From the NCBI RefSeq assembly GCF_014641595.1, contig NZ_BMIA01000002.1, forward strand, positions 992,001 through 1,056,000: 64,000 nucleotides of DNA. The letters are read 5' to 3'. The stretch is from Dyadobacter endophyticus (GTDB taxonomy: Bacteria > Bacteroidota > Bacteroidia > Cytophagales > Spirosomataceae). Each line of letters starts with the position of its first letter. Within the stretch, counting starts at the first letter, position 1. The notes beneath the pieces are model-generated. The model searched no databases, was not told the origin of the DNA, and saw only the letters and a program-made list of their open reading frames with translations. Of this stretch, positions 23,158 to 32,310 are shown one piece after another. The translations under genes were made by a program, and so were the position numbers.

Positions 23158-25553
23158 TCCGCCCTCAAACTCTTAACGGGATTCGTCAACGCCGCCTTGA
23201 TACTCTGAAAGCTGATCGTAAACAATGCTACGAACACTGCCAGCGCGCCGGCGACCAGGAACATCCACCATTCGATATCGATGCGGTAAGCAAAGTCGTT
23301 CAGCCAGGTCCTCACGGCAAACCAGGCAACCGGCGTGGCGATAAGAATGGCCGTGAAAACGAGTTTAAGAAAATCCCGTGACAGCAAAGCCACAATACCC
23401 GCTACCGAAGCGCCCATTACCTTTCTGACACCTATTTCCTTGATCCGCCTTTCTGCTGAATAGGAAGCGAGCCCGAACAGCCCCAGACACGATATGAAAA
23501 TCGCCAGGCCCGCTAATATGCCCACGATCTCGCTCACCTGACTATCGGCACGGTACATTTCGGCGAAATGCTCGTCGAGAAATGAATAGGTGAATGGCTC
23601 GTCAGGAACAAGTTTATTCCAGGTCGATTGTATGGCCGCTATCGACTGCTGCGCATCTTTCCCCTTAATGCGGACCGACATTTCGGAGTATGACCAGTCC
23701 TTCTGATTGAACAGGCATAGCGTCTCGATTTTATGGTGCATTGAATTAAAGTTAAAATCCTCTGCCACACCCACGATCGTCGAAAGCGAATCCATTCCCG
23801 AAAACCCAAACCGCTTGCCGATCAATGTCTCCATTGTCAAGGTCGGCTCATCCTTCAGAAGCTCTTTCGCCAGCGATTCGTTGATAATGTAGGTTTTTGC
23901 ATTATCTCCGGCACTGTGCGTGAAATTCCGGCCTGCGATCAGTTTGATTTTGTACAACGACAAGTAATCCGGATCTACCACCACTTGCGAGGAAGTAAGC
24001 TCGCGCCTCGCACCCGTACCCTGAAATGCCACACCGGTCTGGTGCAGGTTATTGCCGAGGCGCTGTTGCGAGCCGGTAACCGCCTCAATAAACGAGCTTG
24101 TCAGCAACTCCTGTTTCAATGCTTCATATTTCACATCCAACTTCGAGTTCAAAGGCACTATAACCACCTGCTCCTTGTCAAAACCAGGATCCTTATCCAC
24201 CATATATCGCAACTGCTTCACGGCAAAGCCCGTAGCGATGATCAGAAACACGGCGCTCGTGAACTGTGCGATTACCAATGCATTCCGGAAATTGCTTTTC
24301 CCGGCACGGATCGTACCCTTCAACACCTTCACAGGTTCGAAAGCCGACAGAAATGCTGCCGGGTATAACCCAGAAAACAGTCCCACGAGCATTGTTCCCA
24401 GTAAAATGACCAGCAACAAGCCCGGGCTTTGAAATATCGAAAATTCGAGCCGGCGCTGGCTGAAATTGGCTACCGAAGGCATTACCAGCTTCACGATAGC
24501 CACTGCCAGTACCAGGGCAAACAGCGCCAGCAGCACCGATTCGCCTATAAATTGCCCCGCCAGCTGAAATCGTTGCGCGCCAATCGACTTGCGTATCCCC
24601 ACTTCCTTCGCCCGACCGGTCGAGCGGGCAGTCGACAGGTTCATAAAATTCACACAGGCGATAATGAGCACAATGGCAGCTATGATCGAGAAAATGTAGG
24701 TATATCGCCTATCGAACTTCTGATAATTGACATAGTCGTGCGTAATATCCACCGACTGCGCGTGAACCTCGGTCAGCGGCTGCAAAAACAGCTCGTAAAA
24801 CTTCCAGCCGCCTTCTTTCATATGTTTTTTGAGGAAAGCGGGAAATTTCTTTTCCATTTTGCCAATGTCCGTCCCGGGCGCAAGTTCCAGGTAAGTCACG
24901 AGCCAGTTTCCGCCCCAGTTTTTCATAAAATCGGGCTTTGCGATGGTATTGAAGGAAATGAGCGCATCGAACTGCAAATGCGAGTTCGCAGGAACGTCCT
25001 CCATAATACCCGTGACTTTCAGCGTGAGCGTGTCGTTGCCAAAGTGGTTGACGTATTTACCTATCGGATCGATATTACCAAAGATATTTTTGGCACTTTT
25101 CTGTGTCAGCACAACGCTGTTGGGCTCTTTCAATACCCGACCTTTGTCGCCTTCAAGCAGCGGATAATCGAAGAGTTGAAAGAAATTGGAATCGGTCAGG
25201 AATACCTGTGAAAGTTCGATCCTTTGATCGTGGTAATGCATCGGCAGCTTTCCGGTGGTATTAATTCTGACAAACTGCCGGATTTCCGGAAATTCTTCTT
25301 CTAATGTTGGCCCCATCGGGAACATCGAAAGCGCCACTTTTTGCGGAGCCACCATTCCTTCGAACTTCTGTACCTCGTCGAGCCGGTAGATGTTTTTAGC
25401 ATGCAGCCCGTCGAAGCTGCGTTCGTAGAAAACGAACAGCATGATCACAATGCAGGCCGCCATACTCACGGCCAGGCCCACAATGTTGATAACCGAAAAA
25501 ACTTTGTTCTTCCAGATGTTCCGGAGAGCGATTTTGAGGTAGTTTTTGAGCAT
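23154..25553 (-). CDS. FtsX/MacB-like permease, copy A
   Basis: A 799-residue inner-membrane protein with eight predicted membrane segments: one at 21-43; three at about 287-306, 337-358 and 378-402; one at 426-446; and three at about 678-700, 728-750 and 762-782. Two periplasmic MacB-PCD domains fill 45-280 and 450-670. Each half ends with the FtsX motif: AKEVGIRKSIGA at about 315 and RIKEIGVRKVMGAS at 703. The C-terminus is NPVKSLRAE. In MacB/FtsX such motifs lie next to the ATPase coupling site, but no ATPase gene is here. ATG 25553 is chosen over an upstream frame to 25631 because it gives MLKNYLKIALRN. Its subgroup resembles copies H, I and K. Confidence 0.9.
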   Translation of the reverse strand: MLKNYLKIALRNIWKNKVFSVINIVGLAVSMAACIVIMLFVFYERSFDGLHAKNIYRLDEVQKFEGMVAPQKVALSMFPMGPTLEEEFPEIRQFVRINTTGKLPMHYHDQRIELSQVFLTDSNFFQLFDYPLLEGDKGRVLKEPNSVVLTQKSAKNIFGNIDPIGKYVNHFGNDTLTLKVTGIMEDVPANSHLQFDALISFNTIAKPDFMKNWGGNWLVTYLELAPGTDIGKMEKKFPAFLKKHMKEGGWKFYELFLQPLTEVHAQSVDITHDYVNYQKFDRRYTYIFSIIAAIVLIIACVNFMNLSTARSTGRAKEVGIRKSIGAQRFQLAGQFIGESVLLALFALVLAVAIVKLVMPSVANFSQRRLEFSIFQSPGLLLVILLGTMLVGLFSGLYPAAFLSAFEPVKVLKGTIRAGKSNFRNALVIAQFTSAVFLIIATGFAVKQLRYMVDKDPGFDKEQVVIVPLNSKLDVKYEALKQELLTSSFIEAVTGSQQRLGNNLHQTGVAFQGTGARRELTSSQVVVDPDYLSLYKIKLIAGRNFTHSAGDNAKTYIINESLAKELLKDEPTLTMETLIGKRFGFSGMDSLSTIVGVAEDFNFNSMHHKIETLCLFNQKDWSYSEMSVRIKGKDAQQSIAAIQSTWNKLVPDEPFTYSFLDEHFAEMYRADSQVSEIVGILAGLAIFISCLGLFGLASYSAERRIKEIGVRKVMGASVAGIVALLSRDFLKLVFTAILIATPVAWFAVRTWLNDFAYRIDIEWWMFLVAGALAVFVALFTISFQSIKAALTNPVKSLRAE

Positions 25554-25733
25554 GCCGCAAATTTTTTGACTACGGACCGCCGTCGGCAGTCCTACTTCAA
25601 CAGGCTTAAGACAGCAATTGCCAGAAAACATAATTCCCTGACAATGACTGCATCAGCTTACGGCAACAAATTTATGCCAGTCCAGTCAACGGATTAAAAA
25701 TCAGCATTTTAATGAAGAAAAAGACCTAAAAAC

Positions 25734-25769
25734 TGTCCGAATTCGGACAATCTTGTTCATCGATGGACA
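25734..25769 (-). promoter_or_regulatory. Tandem inverted repeats upstream of copy A (shared array motif)
   Basis: TGTCCGAATTCGGACA (25734-25749) is a perfect palindrome. TGTTCATCGATGGACA (25754-25769) is a second copy exactly 20 bp away. They are 188 and 208 nt upstream of the start codon. The first copy is followed on the minus strand by GTTTTT, so it may also terminate the Wzi-like gene. It matches the motif found at the heads of four other permease units. Confidence 0.65.
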
Positions 25770-25797
25770 ACGCGGAAAATTCCGCGCCGGGGGCTTT

Positions 25798-27285
25798 TTA
25801 CCAGTCCTTACGGAAACCAATATACCCGCCGGTCCTCCGCTTGAAAATTTCGCCCTGGTCGGTAGCAATACGGGCGATAATGCTGGCATTTTTCAGGCCG
25901 GGAACGGCATATTGTGCCCCCAATACCGATGAAAACTGCCCTCGCGGTGGGTCGAAGTCAGCGCCCGGCGTTCCGAAATTTTTGCTGTAAGAGACCTTCA
26001 ATGTAAGCCCCAGCGAACGGCCGACCTTCCCTTGTGCGCCCAGGTAATACATATTCACCCGATTATTAGGAAAAAATCTTTGATTATCGAGTTTCGACTG
26101 GTCCATATCCTTGCCGGGAATGATAAACGGCGTGCCTACCGTCCGCCCCTTATACGACCAGCCTTCCGAATACTGAGTATGGTTGAAATAGTTGTCCGCG
26201 CCCTGGTATTTGCTCCCGGGAATGTAAAATTCGGAACCGGATTGGTTCTTGGTACTGAGGAATTCCAAGGTCAGATGTGTAAGCGCAAAGCCACTGACCA
26301 GGTTTCCGGGCAAGAGTTTCAGGTTAATACCGTAAAGTCCGTCGGGGATATTCTTGAAAAGCATACTTGAAACATCCTCGAACGGATGCTGATGGTATAC
26401 GAAAAGCCGGTATTTGTTGAGCTTAGTTTCAAAAGCTATGTCGTAGCTACCCAAATGGTTACCGACACGGTAGCTATCGAAAGCCCCGTAACCATTTTTC
26501 TCGAACCAGTTTTTGGAAGTAAACGCCAGCACCACGTTCGGGTACACAGACCATGATGACGGCAACTCGCCGTTCACCGCCAGTTCGGGATGCAGTTTGA
26601 GGTAATCCGAATGCCCCGCCCACATTACATTGTGGTTCAGCCCGGCATAAAGCTTGCTTTTGCGTTTCCCAAACCTCAGATATACAAACTTCTGATGCAG
26701 CCGCACACCCTGGATATAGTCGGTATTAAACCATCCATGCGCAAATCCGGCATGCACAGCCACAAAGTTCCCGGTGAATTTCAGGGGAGAAAAGCCCACC
26801 GTCCCGATCTGCACTTTCGGTACCGGTAGCGAGTTCCCCGACACCGCGTAAAAGCCGGACGACATGGTGGTATCGCCCAGTCCCATTACCTCGCGCCTCC
26901 GCCCCACCCATAGCTCCATGCGCTTGAACCGCACGCCTGCATGCGCCTCCGGGAGCACAAATTCAAACTTGCTTTCTTTATTATACATCCCTACCGGGCT
27001 CACCCCCGCACGCCAATCGAATTTTCGGGGCTTGCCAGCGAGGCTGTCATAAAAAATATAGTTTTTCCGCGCCGTTGCCTGTACAACCCCTGCGGTAGCG
27101 CGGTCAGGCACGGTACCGAACTGGTTGGTCCGGAGCCAAAACGGCGTTTCACCATTCGAAGACACATATGCTCCCGCCTCGACACTCGCTTCGAGGTTGG
27201 ATACAACCATACTTTTCTGGGCAAAAAGCGGCCCCGAAATAATCGCAAAAAATGCAATAACACTGTAAGTAAAGGTTCTACGCAA
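25798..27285 (-). CDS. Wzi-like outer-membrane beta-barrel protein
   Basis: A 495-residue protein with a signal peptide (LRRTFTYSVIAFFAIISGPLFAQ) followed by alternating strands typical of the capsule-assembly Wzi family. Aromatic patterns such as FWLRTNQFGTVPD (about 47-59), YRVGNHLGSYDIAFE (about 275) and RGQFSSVLGAQYAVPG (about 452) support a barrel that could attach or display surface polysaccharide. No ATG precedes the signal; the TTG at 27285 starts it well, while a TTG at 27387 would add 34 residues without signal character. It lies 111 nt after the stop of permease copy C and is probably co-transcribed with it. No capsule operon is nearby. Confidence 0.75.
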   Translation of the reverse strand: MRRTFTYSVIAFFAIISGPLFAQKSMVVSNLEASVEAGAYVSSNGETPFWLRTNQFGTVPDRATAGVVQATARKNYIFYDSLAGKPRKFDWRAGVSPVGMYNKESKFEFVLPEAHAGVRFKRMELWVGRRREVMGLGDTTMSSGFYAVSGNSLPVPKVQIGTVGFSPLKFTGNFVAVHAGFAHGWFNTDYIQGVRLHQKFVYLRFGKRKSKLYAGLNHNVMWAGHSDYLKLHPELAVNGELPSSWSVYPNVVLAFTSKNWFEKNGYGAFDSYRVGNHLGSYDIAFETKLNKYRLFVYHQHPFEDVSSMLFKNIPDGLYGINLKLLPGNLVSGFALTHLTLEFLSTKNQSGSEFYIPGSKYQGADNYFNHTQYSEGWSYKGRTVGTPFIIPGKDMDQSKLDNQRFFPNNRVNMYYLGAQGKVGRSLGLTLKVSYSKNFGTPGADFDPPRGQFSSVLGAQYAVPGLKNASIIARIATDQGEIFKRRTGGYIGFRKDW

Positions 27286-27396
27286 GTGATTCGGCTCGGT
27301 AAAGATTTTCCCTGCAAGATAAAGATGAGCGCGGGAATATTTGTTACCTGGGAATGAATTGTGTAGCGATCTTCCGACGGCAGTCAACGGTCATCC

Positions 27397-29814
27397 TCAC
27401 TCCGACCGCAAACTCTTCACAGGATTCATCAATGCCGCCTTAATACTCTGGAAACTGACTGTGAGTAATGCAATACCAATAGCAAACAAGCCCGTAGCCG
27501 GGAAAATCCACCATCCGATGCCTACCTGATAGGCGAATCCCTGCAACCACTGCCGCATGCCCAGCCAGGCGACCGGTGTAGCGATCACCAGGGCAACGCA
27601 TACCAGCGATAGAAATTCGCCGGAAAGCATAGCGACAATACTACCCACGGAAGCGCCCAGTACCTTTCTGACCCCAATTTCCTTCGTCCGCCGTTCAGCC
27701 GCGAAAGTGGCCAGCCCGAACAGCCCGAGACAGGCGATCACCACGGCAATGCAGGTGAAATAAAGCACGATAGTACCCGTACGGTGTTCCTTTTCATAAT
27801 TCTTCTGAAAATCCTGATCGAGGAACGAATAGGAGAACGGAATACCGGGGTTCAGCCGCTTCCAGGCCGCCTCTACCGACGCCAGCGTCCACGCATAATC
27901 CCTGGTTTTCAGGTTGCCTATGAAATACTGGTACTTATCGGTAATGCTGGTGGTGAGCGCATAGGGCTTGATCCCTTCATGCAGGCTGCGAAAGTTGAAA
28001 TCCTTCACGACGCCTACCACCTGCAAGCTCCGTCGCTTGCCCCCCAACTCAAAAAATACATTTTTCCCGATGGCCGAAGCTACATCATAACCCAGTTCCC
28101 GCGCGGCTGTTTCGTTCAGGATCACGCTGCTGGAATCACCGCTGAATGCCTTTGTGAAGGAACGCCCCGAGACCATTTGCAAGCCCAACGTTTCCACATA
28201 ATCGTCCCCAACAGTGGCGAAATGCACGTCGACCGCGTCGTGAATAGTCCGGTTTTCGGTATAAAAAAGCAGGTCTTCGATATTTTCAATGCCGGGATAC
28301 ACCGATCCGCTGGTGGCCGCTGCCACGCCCGGAATGCGTAGAACCTCTTCCTTGAATGCATAGAAATTAGCGGCGGCCTTCTGATTTCTGAACGGCACCA
28401 CCAGTTTTTGTTCCTTATCAAAACCCAAATTCCGGTTTTGCAGAAAAGACAATTGTTTGCTGATTACGATAGCGCCGAGAATGAGGATAATAGACACTGT
28501 AAATTGGAACACCACCAGCCCCTTCCGTAACAAACCGGCCGAAGTTACATTCACCAGACGGCCTTTCAGCACGCTCACCGGTTTGAAGGACGACAAATAG
28601 AGCGCAGGGTAAAGCCCGGCAACCAGGCCGGTGAAGAGCGTAATACCAGCCATCCAGTACAGAAATGCGGGATGTGCGGCCATGTCCAGCACTTTGCCGG
28701 TCAGGTTGTTGAAATAAGGCAAAAGTACCTGCACCACCACCAACCCGATCGCCAGGGCCATCAGGGCCATTATCATCGACTCTCCGAGGAACTGGCAGAT
28801 GAGCGAATTCCTGACCGCACCCATCACCTTCCTTACCCCTACTTCCCGCGCCCGCTTTTCGGAGCGAGCCGTGCTGAGGTTCATGAAATTGATGCAGGCT
28901 ATCAGCAACAGGAACACGGCAATGGATCCGAAAATGTAGAGGTACGTCATGCTGCCATTCGGCGCGATCTCATTGCCAATGGCGGATCTCAGGTAAATGT
29001 CCGTTACCGGTTGAATAAATAGTTTTTTCGAAATGCCCAGCGCTTTCAGATCTCTCTCACCATGCCGGTTCATGAACGGCGTCAGTTTGGATGCAAATGC
29101 TGCCGGATCTGCGCCGTCGCGTAGTTTGACATAGGTATGAAAAATGTTGTTCATCGCCCAGTTGTTCTGGCTCACGACCCAGCCCCCCATATCACCGTTC
29201 TGCATGGACAAAAAATACCTCGCATCGATATGCGACTTCCGACTGTTCCGAAAAACGCCGGATACTGTATAGTCGAAATCTCCGAAAACCAGTCCCACAC
29301 GGATCACCTTACCCACCGGATCCACATCACCGAACAGTTTTTCAGCGACATTCTCGGAAAGCACCAGCGTGTTGGGGCGGTTCAGTGCATTGCCGGGATT
29401 CCCGTATTTGAAATCGTAGGTAAAAACATCAAAAAACGTTGAATCTGCATAATAGCCGTTCGTTTCATAAAACCTCGTGGCCTCTTTCCCATTACGGTTT
29501 TCGAGCAACATTCGGTCGATCCCGGAGAATTTCAGCATGCGCGTCACCGATTCAACTTCCGGAAAATCGCTCTTTACACCCGCAGCCAATGGCCCGGGCG
29601 TTCCCGCCCATTTCTCGGCAGGCGTTTCCATCGCAATCCGGAAAAGCCGGCTGGCTGAACGGTGATGTTTGTCAACACTCAACTCGTCGGAAATATAAAG
29701 CACGATCAGCAGGCAGGTGGCCAGCCCAAGGGCAAGGCCGAAAATATTGATCGCAGTATAGCCCTTGTTATTTAAGAGGTTGCGCAGGGCGATTTTGAGG
29801 TAGTTTCTGAGCAT
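27397..29814 (-). CDS. FtsX/MacB-like permease, copy C
   Basis: 805 residues starting MLRNYLKIALRN. It belongs to the same subgroup as copy T: both have SHIDA.YF and N.F..Y..LR.G.D.AAF in the first periplasmic domain and SEKRAREVGVRKVMGA / SAKRAAEVGMRKVMGA at the first FtsX motif. The second motif is RTKEIGVRKVLGAS and the tail MNPVKSLRSE. The start codon lies four nt after the stop of copy D, showing tight coupling. The Wzi-like gene follows. Both FtsX halves are intact, with no frameshift. Confidence 0.9.
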   Translation of the reverse strand: MLRNYLKIALRNLLNNKGYTAINIFGLALGLATCLLIVLYISDELSVDKHHRSASRLFRIAMETPAEKWAGTPGPLAAGVKSDFPEVESVTRMLKFSGIDRMLLENRNGKEATRFYETNGYYADSTFFDVFTYDFKYGNPGNALNRPNTLVLSENVAEKLFGDVDPVGKVIRVGLVFGDFDYTVSGVFRNSRKSHIDARYFLSMQNGDMGGWVVSQNNWAMNNIFHTYVKLRDGADPAAFASKLTPFMNRHGERDLKALGISKKLFIQPVTDIYLRSAIGNEIAPNGSMTYLYIFGSIAVFLLLIACINFMNLSTARSEKRAREVGVRKVMGAVRNSLICQFLGESMIMALMALAIGLVVVQVLLPYFNNLTGKVLDMAAHPAFLYWMAGITLFTGLVAGLYPALYLSSFKPVSVLKGRLVNVTSAGLLRKGLVVFQFTVSIILILGAIVISKQLSFLQNRNLGFDKEQKLVVPFRNQKAAANFYAFKEEVLRIPGVAAATSGSVYPGIENIEDLLFYTENRTIHDAVDVHFATVGDDYVETLGLQMVSGRSFTKAFSGDSSSVILNETAARELGYDVASAIGKNVFFELGGKRRSLQVVGVVKDFNFRSLHEGIKPYALTTSITDKYQYFIGNLKTRDYAWTLASVEAAWKRLNPGIPFSYSFLDQDFQKNYEKEHRTGTIVLYFTCIAVVIACLGLFGLATFAAERRTKEIGVRKVLGASVGSIVAMLSGEFLSLVCVALVIATPVAWLGMRQWLQGFAYQVGIGWWIFPATGLFAIGIALLTVSFQSIKAALMNPVKSLRSE

Positions 29815-29818
29815 AATC

Positions 29819-32218
29819 TTATTCTGATCTCAACGATTTCACCGGATCCAGCAGCGCCGCCCTGATTGCCTGATAGCTTACCGTTGCCAGCGTCACTACC
29901 AGCGCTCCTGCGCCCGCCGCCACGAATATCCACCAGGTGATCTCGGTGCGGTATTCATATTTTTGAAGCCAGTTGTTCAGGAAATACCAGGCGGTAGGTA
30001 TTGAAATCAGAAAGGAGATGATGACCAGGATCACGAACTCCCGCGACAACAGCGCCCATAGGTTGCCTATGGAAGCGCCCAATACTTTACGTACGCCAAT
30101 TTCCTTCGTCCGCTGTTCGGCGGTGAACGAGGCAAGCCCGAACAGTCCGAGACAGCTGATAAAAATCGCCAGCCCGGCAAACACGGTCGCCAATGTGGCA
30201 ATGCGCTCTTCCGCCGCGAATTTCAAGGCATATTCCTGGTCGGTGAATTTGTAATCGAACGGGCTGCCGGGGTTAACTTCTCGGAAAACGGCGGCCACTT
30301 TGTCAAGTGACTCCCGTATCGGCAACCCTGGTTTCAGCTTCACGTTGATCACATTCGCCCAGCCGTAGTTGACCATAAACAAAGTGGGATGTACCGGGCT
30401 GAACGGAGAGCTCATTACCATATCATGGATCACACCCACTACTTTGTAAGGATTCTCGCCCCATTTCACTGTTTGTCCGATGACCTCCGATGGTTCTTTG
30501 AATCCCATGTATTTCAATGCGGATTCATTCATGACCATTCCCAACGAATCGGTAGAGAATTTGCGGGAGAAATCACGGCCTCCGATGAACTGCCAGCCTA
30601 CGGTTTTCCCGAAATCGTGGCTCACGCCGATCGTCCCGAAATTGTCGTGAAAATTGGGATCCTTTCCCGGCCAGCTGAACCCGCCGTTATTGGAACCGAG
30701 GAATGTGGATGGCGACGACGATGTGGACATTTCCACCACTGCGCCGGTTCCGAGCAACTCACTTCTCAGCCTATTATACTGGCTGCTCAACTCGGGCGTA
30801 TTGATTTCCACGGTAATCAGGCCGTTGCGGTCGTAACCAACCGGTCTGTTCTTCGCGTGCTGGATCTGCTTGTAGACGATCGCCGTACCAATGATCAGCG
30901 TCACTGAAACCGTAAATTGCAGCACCACCAAAACCTTCCGCGGCATCGCGGCGAATCGACCTGCATTGAAAGTACCTTTGAGAACCTTCACAGGCTGGAA
31001 CGATGACAGGTATAACGCCGGATAGCTACCCGACAAAAGACCGGTAAGGAAGCAGAATGCAAATCCAGCCAACCAGAAATAGCCGTTAGTCCACGGAAAA
31101 GTCATTTGTTTGCCCGCCAGTTCATTAAAAGCCGGCAATGCAAACGCTACAATGACAATTGCAAAAATGAAAGCCAGGAAGACAACCATGAACGATTCGC
31201 TGAAAAACTGGTTAATCAGCTGCGCCCTCAGTGAGCCGATCGCCTTGCGGATACCCACTTCTTTCGCACGTTTTTCAGAGCGGGCCGTGCTCAGGTTCAT
31301 AAAATTGATCGATGCCAACAGCAACACAAATGCGCCGATAATCCCGAACAGCCACACGTACCGGATACGCCCGTCGGGTTGCCCCCGGTCGTCCCAGGTG
31401 CCTTTCAAATGCCATTCCGACATCGGCAGCAGGTAGTTGCGCGGGTTCAGAAACCGGGCTTCCGGAGTGTGCTGCATTTTGATGCTTTTGATTTTTTCGG
31501 AAACTCCTTCGAACGTAGCGTTCGGACGGATTTGCACAAGCAACTGCCACGAGTTATTGTTCCATTGCTCCTCGTCGCGCGCGGTTTGCACCCAATTCTG
31601 CGTCGCTTCGTACAAATCCCAGGGTGCCAGGAAGGTCAATTCACGAAATTCTGTATTGAAAGGCAAGTCTTCATAAACGCCGGTTACTTTCACATCGAGC
31701 CGGTTGTCGAGCTTCACGATCTTGTCCATCGGGTTTTCCTTGCCGAACAGCGCTTTCGCCACCGACTCAGCGATGATGATCGAATTGGGCTCTTTCAGCC
31801 CGTCGCGCGTGCCGGACAGCATATGCAGTGTAAACAACCGCGGCGCTTCAGCACTCATGTAGGCGCCATTTTTGGTAAACTTGTTATCCTTGTAAGCCAA
31901 TATGTGCGCGTCGATCCACGAAGATTGGATCACGTAGTCGAAGTCATCCTTATGATGTTCCCGGAGATATTTCCCCAGCGGGTACGAAGTATGCTCGCCC
32001 CCATCATAAACCCTCCCTTCAAAAACCCCTGTTTCAATCACCTTCGCAATGCGATTGTAGTTTTCGTGGTAGCGATTGTATGAAAATTCATCATAAACCC
32101 ACAATCCAATGATCATAGCCACGGCCATCCCCACAGCCAGCCCGCCGATGTTGATAAACGAGTACCCTTTGCTTTTGACAAGGTTACGGAGTGCGATTTT
32201 GAGATAGTTTTTTAGCAT
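29819..32218 (-). CDS. FtsX/MacB-like permease, copy D
   Basis: 799 residues. With copies G and Q it forms a tight subgroup marked by GLWVYDE.SYN.YH.NY.R in the first membrane/PCD boundary, a KNRPVGYDR motif at the second PCD start and KYEYRTEITWW near the last membrane pair. The first FtsX motif is SEKRAKEVGIRKAIGSL and the second RTKEIGVRKVLGAS; the tail is DPVKSLRSE, where the common Asn is replaced by Asp. It follows copy E by 84 nt, a spacer filled by the hairpin at 32235-32310. Copy C begins four nt after it. Confidence 0.9.
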   Translation of the reverse strand: MLKNYLKIALRNLVKSKGYSFINIGGLAVGMAVAMIIGLWVYDEFSYNRYHENYNRIAKVIETGVFEGRVYDGGEHTSYPLGKYLREHHKDDFDYVIQSSWIDAHILAYKDNKFTKNGAYMSAEAPRLFTLHMLSGTRDGLKEPNSIIIAESVAKALFGKENPMDKIVKLDNRLDVKVTGVYEDLPFNTEFRELTFLAPWDLYEATQNWVQTARDEEQWNNNSWQLLVQIRPNATFEGVSEKIKSIKMQHTPEARFLNPRNYLLPMSEWHLKGTWDDRGQPDGRIRYVWLFGIIGAFVLLLASINFMNLSTARSEKRAKEVGIRKAIGSLRAQLINQFFSESFMVVFLAFIFAIVIVAFALPAFNELAGKQMTFPWTNGYFWLAGFAFCFLTGLLSGSYPALYLSSFQPVKVLKGTFNAGRFAAMPRKVLVVLQFTVSVTLIIGTAIVYKQIQHAKNRPVGYDRNGLITVEINTPELSSQYNRLRSELLGTGAVVEMSTSSSPSTFLGSNNGGFSWPGKDPNFHDNFGTIGVSHDFGKTVGWQFIGGRDFSRKFSTDSLGMVMNESALKYMGFKEPSEVIGQTVKWGENPYKVVGVIHDMVMSSPFSPVHPTLFMVNYGWANVINVKLKPGLPIRESLDKVAAVFREVNPGSPFDYKFTDQEYALKFAAEERIATLATVFAGLAIFISCLGLFGLASFTAEQRTKEIGVRKVLGASIGNLWALLSREFVILVIISFLISIPTAWYFLNNWLQKYEYRTEITWWIFVAAGAGALVVTLATVSYQAIRAALLDPVKSLRSE

Positions 32219-32234
32219 CGTTTTAGTTGTTTAT

Positions 32235-32310
32235 TGGGAGGAAAGGGAGGAGGAAGTATTCGTGGTCCCTTTCCTCCTTCCTCCCTTTCCTCCTTTACTC
32301 CTTTACTCCC
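32235..32310 (-). repeat. Polypurine/polypyrimidine hairpin, copy 2
   Basis: A purine arm (32236-32257) and a pyrimidine arm (32267-32300) flank a loop TATTCGTGGT. It lies between copies E and D and overlaps the end of copy E. The loop matches that of the hairpin at 34699-34803 (TATTTCTGGT). Confidence 0.8.

Noticed and set aside
24429..25211. Long plus-strand open frames opposite the permeases (for example 260 aa here and 296 aa at 32756-33646)
   Set aside because: They lie antisense to clear permease genes and show the composition expected of a shadow frame; no protein motif is visible.
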